Assembly: GCA_011523195.1 (NCBI GenBank)
Contig: WTHH01000489.1
Span: 1 to 7,925, forward strand
DNA: 7,925 nt
Direction: 5' to 3'
From: Verrucomicrobiales bacterium
Lineage (GTDB): Bacteria > Verrucomicrobiota > Verrucomicrobiia > Limisphaerales > UBA1096
Made by a program: the position numbers and the translations under genes. The notes under the pieces were generated by a model. That model was not told where the DNA came from. It ran no database searches and was given only the letters and a program-made list of their open reading frames with translations. Below, in pieces: positions 6,434-7,925 of the stretch; position 1 is the first letter of the stretch, and each line of letters starts with the position of its first letter.

Positions 6434-6949
6434 TTATTTGCGACGACGAACAAAGAATGCCGCCAATCCCAACACAGCCAAAGCAATAGTACCCGGCTCG
6501 GGAACCACTGTAAGGCTGAAAGCTTCCAAACCAGCCAAGTCAGCCGGAAGACCCGGAGGACTTGCGGTAGAATCACCAGGCGTCAACCCGATCACGTTAG
6601 ACATACCGATTTCTGCCCCGTTAGTGGCAGCAGCTGCTTCGAATGAGTTAGCACCCTTCCAAGCCTTAACCTGAAAGAAACCGGCACCGTTAAACCCAAC
6701 GTCAACAGAACCACCACTGAAGTAACCTGCTTTTTTGCCTTCATAAAGGGCAACAGGACTACCTACAGCGCTCAAGCTGTCGGCTGCTTTGCCAGCATAA
6801 AGCTGAGCCCATGCTCCTTCAAGCTTCGCTCCAGCAGCGTCAGTAAGAATCTGCTTAGTCGGCTTTAGGTTTGTGAAGTTGACTGTGCCTTGCGCGAACG
6901 CAGAGGTCGCAATCACTGTGCATGCCAATAATGCTACTAATTTTTTCAT
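6434..6949 (-). CDS. PEP-CTERM sorting-domain protein
   Basis: This is a 171-residue exported protein. Residues 1-19 form a signal peptide (MKK, hydrophobic core, AFA before Q20). The mature part is low in cysteine and rich in Ala, Gly and Ser, with no enzyme motif that I recognise. The C-terminus is a complete PEP-CTERM signal: VPEP (Pro150-Glu151-Pro152), a hydrophobic helix at about 154-167, then RRRK. In known systems such proteins are cut and sorted by exosortase (EpsH/XrtA type) and often accompany exopolysaccharide; no exosortase gene is in this window. An AAGA a few bases before the ATG is at best a weak ribosome site. It is 54 bases downstream of the two-repeat secreted protein on the same strand and ends just before a strong terminator, so the two may be one transcript. 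The function of the mature domain is unknown. Confidence 0.85.
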   Translation of the reverse strand: MKKLVALLACTVIATSAFAQGTVNFTNLKPTKQILTDAAGAKLEGAWAQLYAGKAADSLSAVGSPVALYEGKKAGYFSGGSVDVGFNGAGFFQVKAWKGANSFEAAAATNGAEIGMSNVIGLTPGDSTASPPGLPADLAGLEAFSLTVVPEPGTIALAVLGLAAFFVRRRK

Positions 6950-7003
6950 TTTTCTTGGTTTGGTTGGTTATTCTTACCAGAAATCTATTGTTATCTACCA
7001 GTA

Positions 7004-7642
7004 TTATTCGCTGGTGGTGAAAGAGCGAGTCCAGTTAGTTGCAGATTCGCGCAACACCCAGAAACCCTCTGCAACTCCTACAACAGGGCCTGCACCGTCA
7101 GCAGTATCCCACTCTTCAAAATCAGCGTCATAAGCACTGATAGCGTAACCAGCTGCTCCAAACTGATAAACAGTTACACCCTCATCGGTCGGGAAACCGA
7201 GATCGGAGTCCAGCTTGCCAGATTGAGGAACTTGAGAGCTGCGGATAGAGAAACCCTTTGGCAGAGCGTTGCTAAGGTCACCCTGAGGTACCTCACCCAC
7301 GAAAGTGATGTTCACAGCGTCACCAGAGTTCAGAACGAAGAATCCTTCGCCTGGGTTAATTACGTCATCTCCGTTTTCCCATTCTTCGAAGTCTGCGTCG
7401 TAAGAGTTAATGGCAAAACCGGCATCACCGAAACGATAAACGGTCAGTGCCCCAGGGTTTGCGCCAAAAACGTCTGCAACTTTATTTTCGCCATTGTTAA
7501 GAGGATTGGCAACGATCGAGAAACCGGCCGGAATGCTCTTATTTACATATCCTACCGCGTTGACAGAATACACTTGAGCTTGAGCTGCAGTGAATCCCAA
7601 CGCGCCGACAAATGCTGTTAGAATTAGTGTTTTAGTTCTCAT
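7004..7642 (-). CDS. Secreted two-repeat protein (VGYVN-type, Verrucomicrobiota)
   Basis: This is a 212-residue exported protein of unknown function. The ATG at 7642 was chosen because it gives a clean signal peptide (MRTK, hydrophobic core, AQA before Q23); the frame extends to 7702 but adds an unlikely leader. The mature N-terminus is VYSVNAVGYVN. Two tandem repeats of about 80 residues follow, with a period of 90: GFSIVANPL...YDADFEEW...GEGFFVL (about 40-116) and GFSIRSSQV...YDADFEEW...AEGFWVL (about 130-208). The octapeptide YDADFEEW is identical at 81-88 and 171-178. The mature part is acidic, has no cysteine and looks beta-rich. There is no transmembrane anchor or PEP-CTERM, so it is probably released or bound to the outer surface. 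I recall this architecture from Verrucomicrobiota genomes, often in many copies; that is recollection, not a search. No clear Shine-Dalgarno. Confidence 0.8.
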   Translation of the reverse strand: MRTKTLILTAFVGALGFTAAQAQVYSVNAVGYVNKSIPAGFSIVANPLNNGENKVADVFGANPGALTVYRFGDAGFAINSYDADFEEWENGDDVINPGEGFFVLNSGDAVNITFVGEVPQGDLSNALPKGFSIRSSQVPQSGKLDSDLGFPTDEGVTVYQFGAAGYAISAYDADFEEWDTADGAGPVVGVAEGFWVLRESATNWTRSFTTSE

Positions 7643-7673
7643 CTTAATTGGAATGTTTTCCGTATGCGCCGCC

Positions 7674-7702
7674 AATCTGCCAGACACGCCCGGGGTCGTC
7701 AA
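7674..7702 (-). promoter_or_regulatory. Possible sigma70-like promoter
   Basis: On the minus strand TTGACG (7702-7697, five of six consensus bases) is followed after 17 bases by CAGATT (7679-7674, three of six). It lies 32 bases before the secreted-protein ATG. The -10 is poor, so this is only a candidate. Confidence 0.25.
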
Positions 7703-7712
7703 CCCCTTTTTT
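7692..7712 (+). terminator. Terminator-like stem and T tract facing plus
   Basis: GGGGT (7692-7696), loop CGTCA, ACCCC (7702-7706), then six T and further T-rich sequence. The five-pair stem is short but GC-rich. No plus-strand gene precedes it, so it may block antisense transcription or be fortuitous. It overlaps the candidate -35 on the other strand. Confidence 0.3.
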
Positions 7713-7786
7713 CATTATTTTTTATTTTTTTTTGAACGTGTCTGTTTATTGGCTGTCGCACTGCCCCTTATGTAGTTTATTACGTG

Positions 7787-7805
7787 CTTTTAAGCAACTT
7801 AAAAG
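7787..7805. repeat. AT inverted repeat after the dehydratase stop
   Basis: CTTTTAAG (7787-7794), CAA, CTTAAAAG (7798-7805): perfect 8-base arms, 8 bases past the minus-strand stop at 7814. It lacks GC and a following T run, so it is a poor intrinsic terminator but could be an operator-like site or a weak 3' stem. Confidence 0.35.
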
Positions 7806-7813
7806 TTGGTGGG

Positions 7814-7925
7814 TCAGACTCTTTTGTTGGCTATTTTTTCGAGTTCAGCCGCTAAATCCACATCCTTTTGTGTTACTTTATTGCCGGTATCGTGGGTGGT
7901 GAGTCCTATTTCAACTCTACTATAG
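7814..7925 (-). CDS. phhB: Probable pterin-4a-carbinolamine dehydratase, C-terminal fragment
   Basis: A minus-strand frame enters from the right edge and stops at TGA 7816-7814, giving 36 visible residues. They begin YSRVEIGLTTHDTG and end DLAAELEKIANKRV. The pattern [YN]xRVEIxLTTHD...T..D..LA..I matches, from memory, the C-terminal strand and helix of pterin-4a-carbinolamine dehydratase (about 95-110 residues), which regenerates dihydropterin after aromatic hydroxylation and in bacteria may also serve in pterin recycling. The usual GGLT is replaced by GNKVT. The catalytic His-His-Pro region would lie outside the window. The fragment is short, so the identification is probable rather than certain. 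Confidence 0.6.
   Translation of the reverse strand, partial: YSRVEIGLTTHDTGNKVTQKDVDLAAELEKIANKRV

Larger units (their letters stand above)
7643..7813. other. AT-rich intergenic region, probable promoter and leader of the secreted-protein gene
   Basis: These 171 bases lie between the carbinolamine dehydratase stop and the secreted-protein start, both on the minus strand. They hold a weak promoter candidate (7674-7702), a plus-facing GC stem followed by a long T tract (7692-7712, T-rich to about 7733), and an AT inverted repeat (7787-7805). No reading frame here looks coding. Confidence 0.5.

Noticed and set aside
6240..6674. 144-residue plus-strand frame
   Set aside because: Spans the HAD 3' end, the terminator and the antisense of the PEP-CTERM gene; no coding character.

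Overview
The window looks like an ordinary chromosomal stretch from a member of the Verrucomicrobiota, possibly near Pedosphaeraceae. This is inferred from two envelope or secreted proteins at the right end: a short PEP-CTERM protein and a two-repeat secreted protein beginning VYSVNAVGYVN, a type I associate with that phylum. Most genes lack a convincing Shine-Dalgarno sequence. No tRNA, rRNA, CRISPR array, transposase or phage gene was seen.

Layout, left to right. (1) Positions 2-850, plus: the C-terminal two thirds of diaminopimelate decarboxylase (lysA), the last step of lysine synthesis. (2) Positions 873-3143, plus: a 12-helix RND/MMPL-type exporter 22 bases after lysA. (3) Positions 3140-3865, minus: a serine alpha/beta hydrolase, tail to tail with the exporter; the two stop codons share TTAA. 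(4) Positions 3866-3968: a divergent intergenic gap packed with copies of a palindrome. (5) Positions 3969-5674, plus: an L-ribulokinase gene (araB-like) broken by a one-base frameshift near 4151-4156. (6) Positions 5684-6337, plus: a HAD phosphatase or phosphoglucomutase-like gene 9 bases after the kinase, probably its operon partner in sugar-phosphate metabolism. (7) Positions 6383-6412: a strong terminator serving the minus-strand genes. (8) Positions 6434-6949 and 7004-7642, minus: the PEP-CTERM protein and the two-repeat secreted protein, possibly co-transcribed. (9) Positions 7814-7925, minus: the C-terminus of a probable pterin-4a-carbinolamine dehydratase cut by the window edge.

The most unusual signal is a dispersed palindromic word, CGCTTGGCCAAGCG. 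I count 12 occurrences of its 9-base half (CGCTTGGCC or GGCCAAGCG) between 196 and 6011, where uniform base use would give about 0.06. It sits inside coding regions as LAKR, LGQA or PLGL, in the divergent promoter gap, over the kinase stop codon and as a perfect hairpin in the HAD gene. It is absent from 6012 to 7925. I do not recognise it as a named repeat family. The second notable point is the ribulokinase frameshift, which is explained by loss of one base at a CCCC run. I see no convincing new defence or other multi-gene system here.
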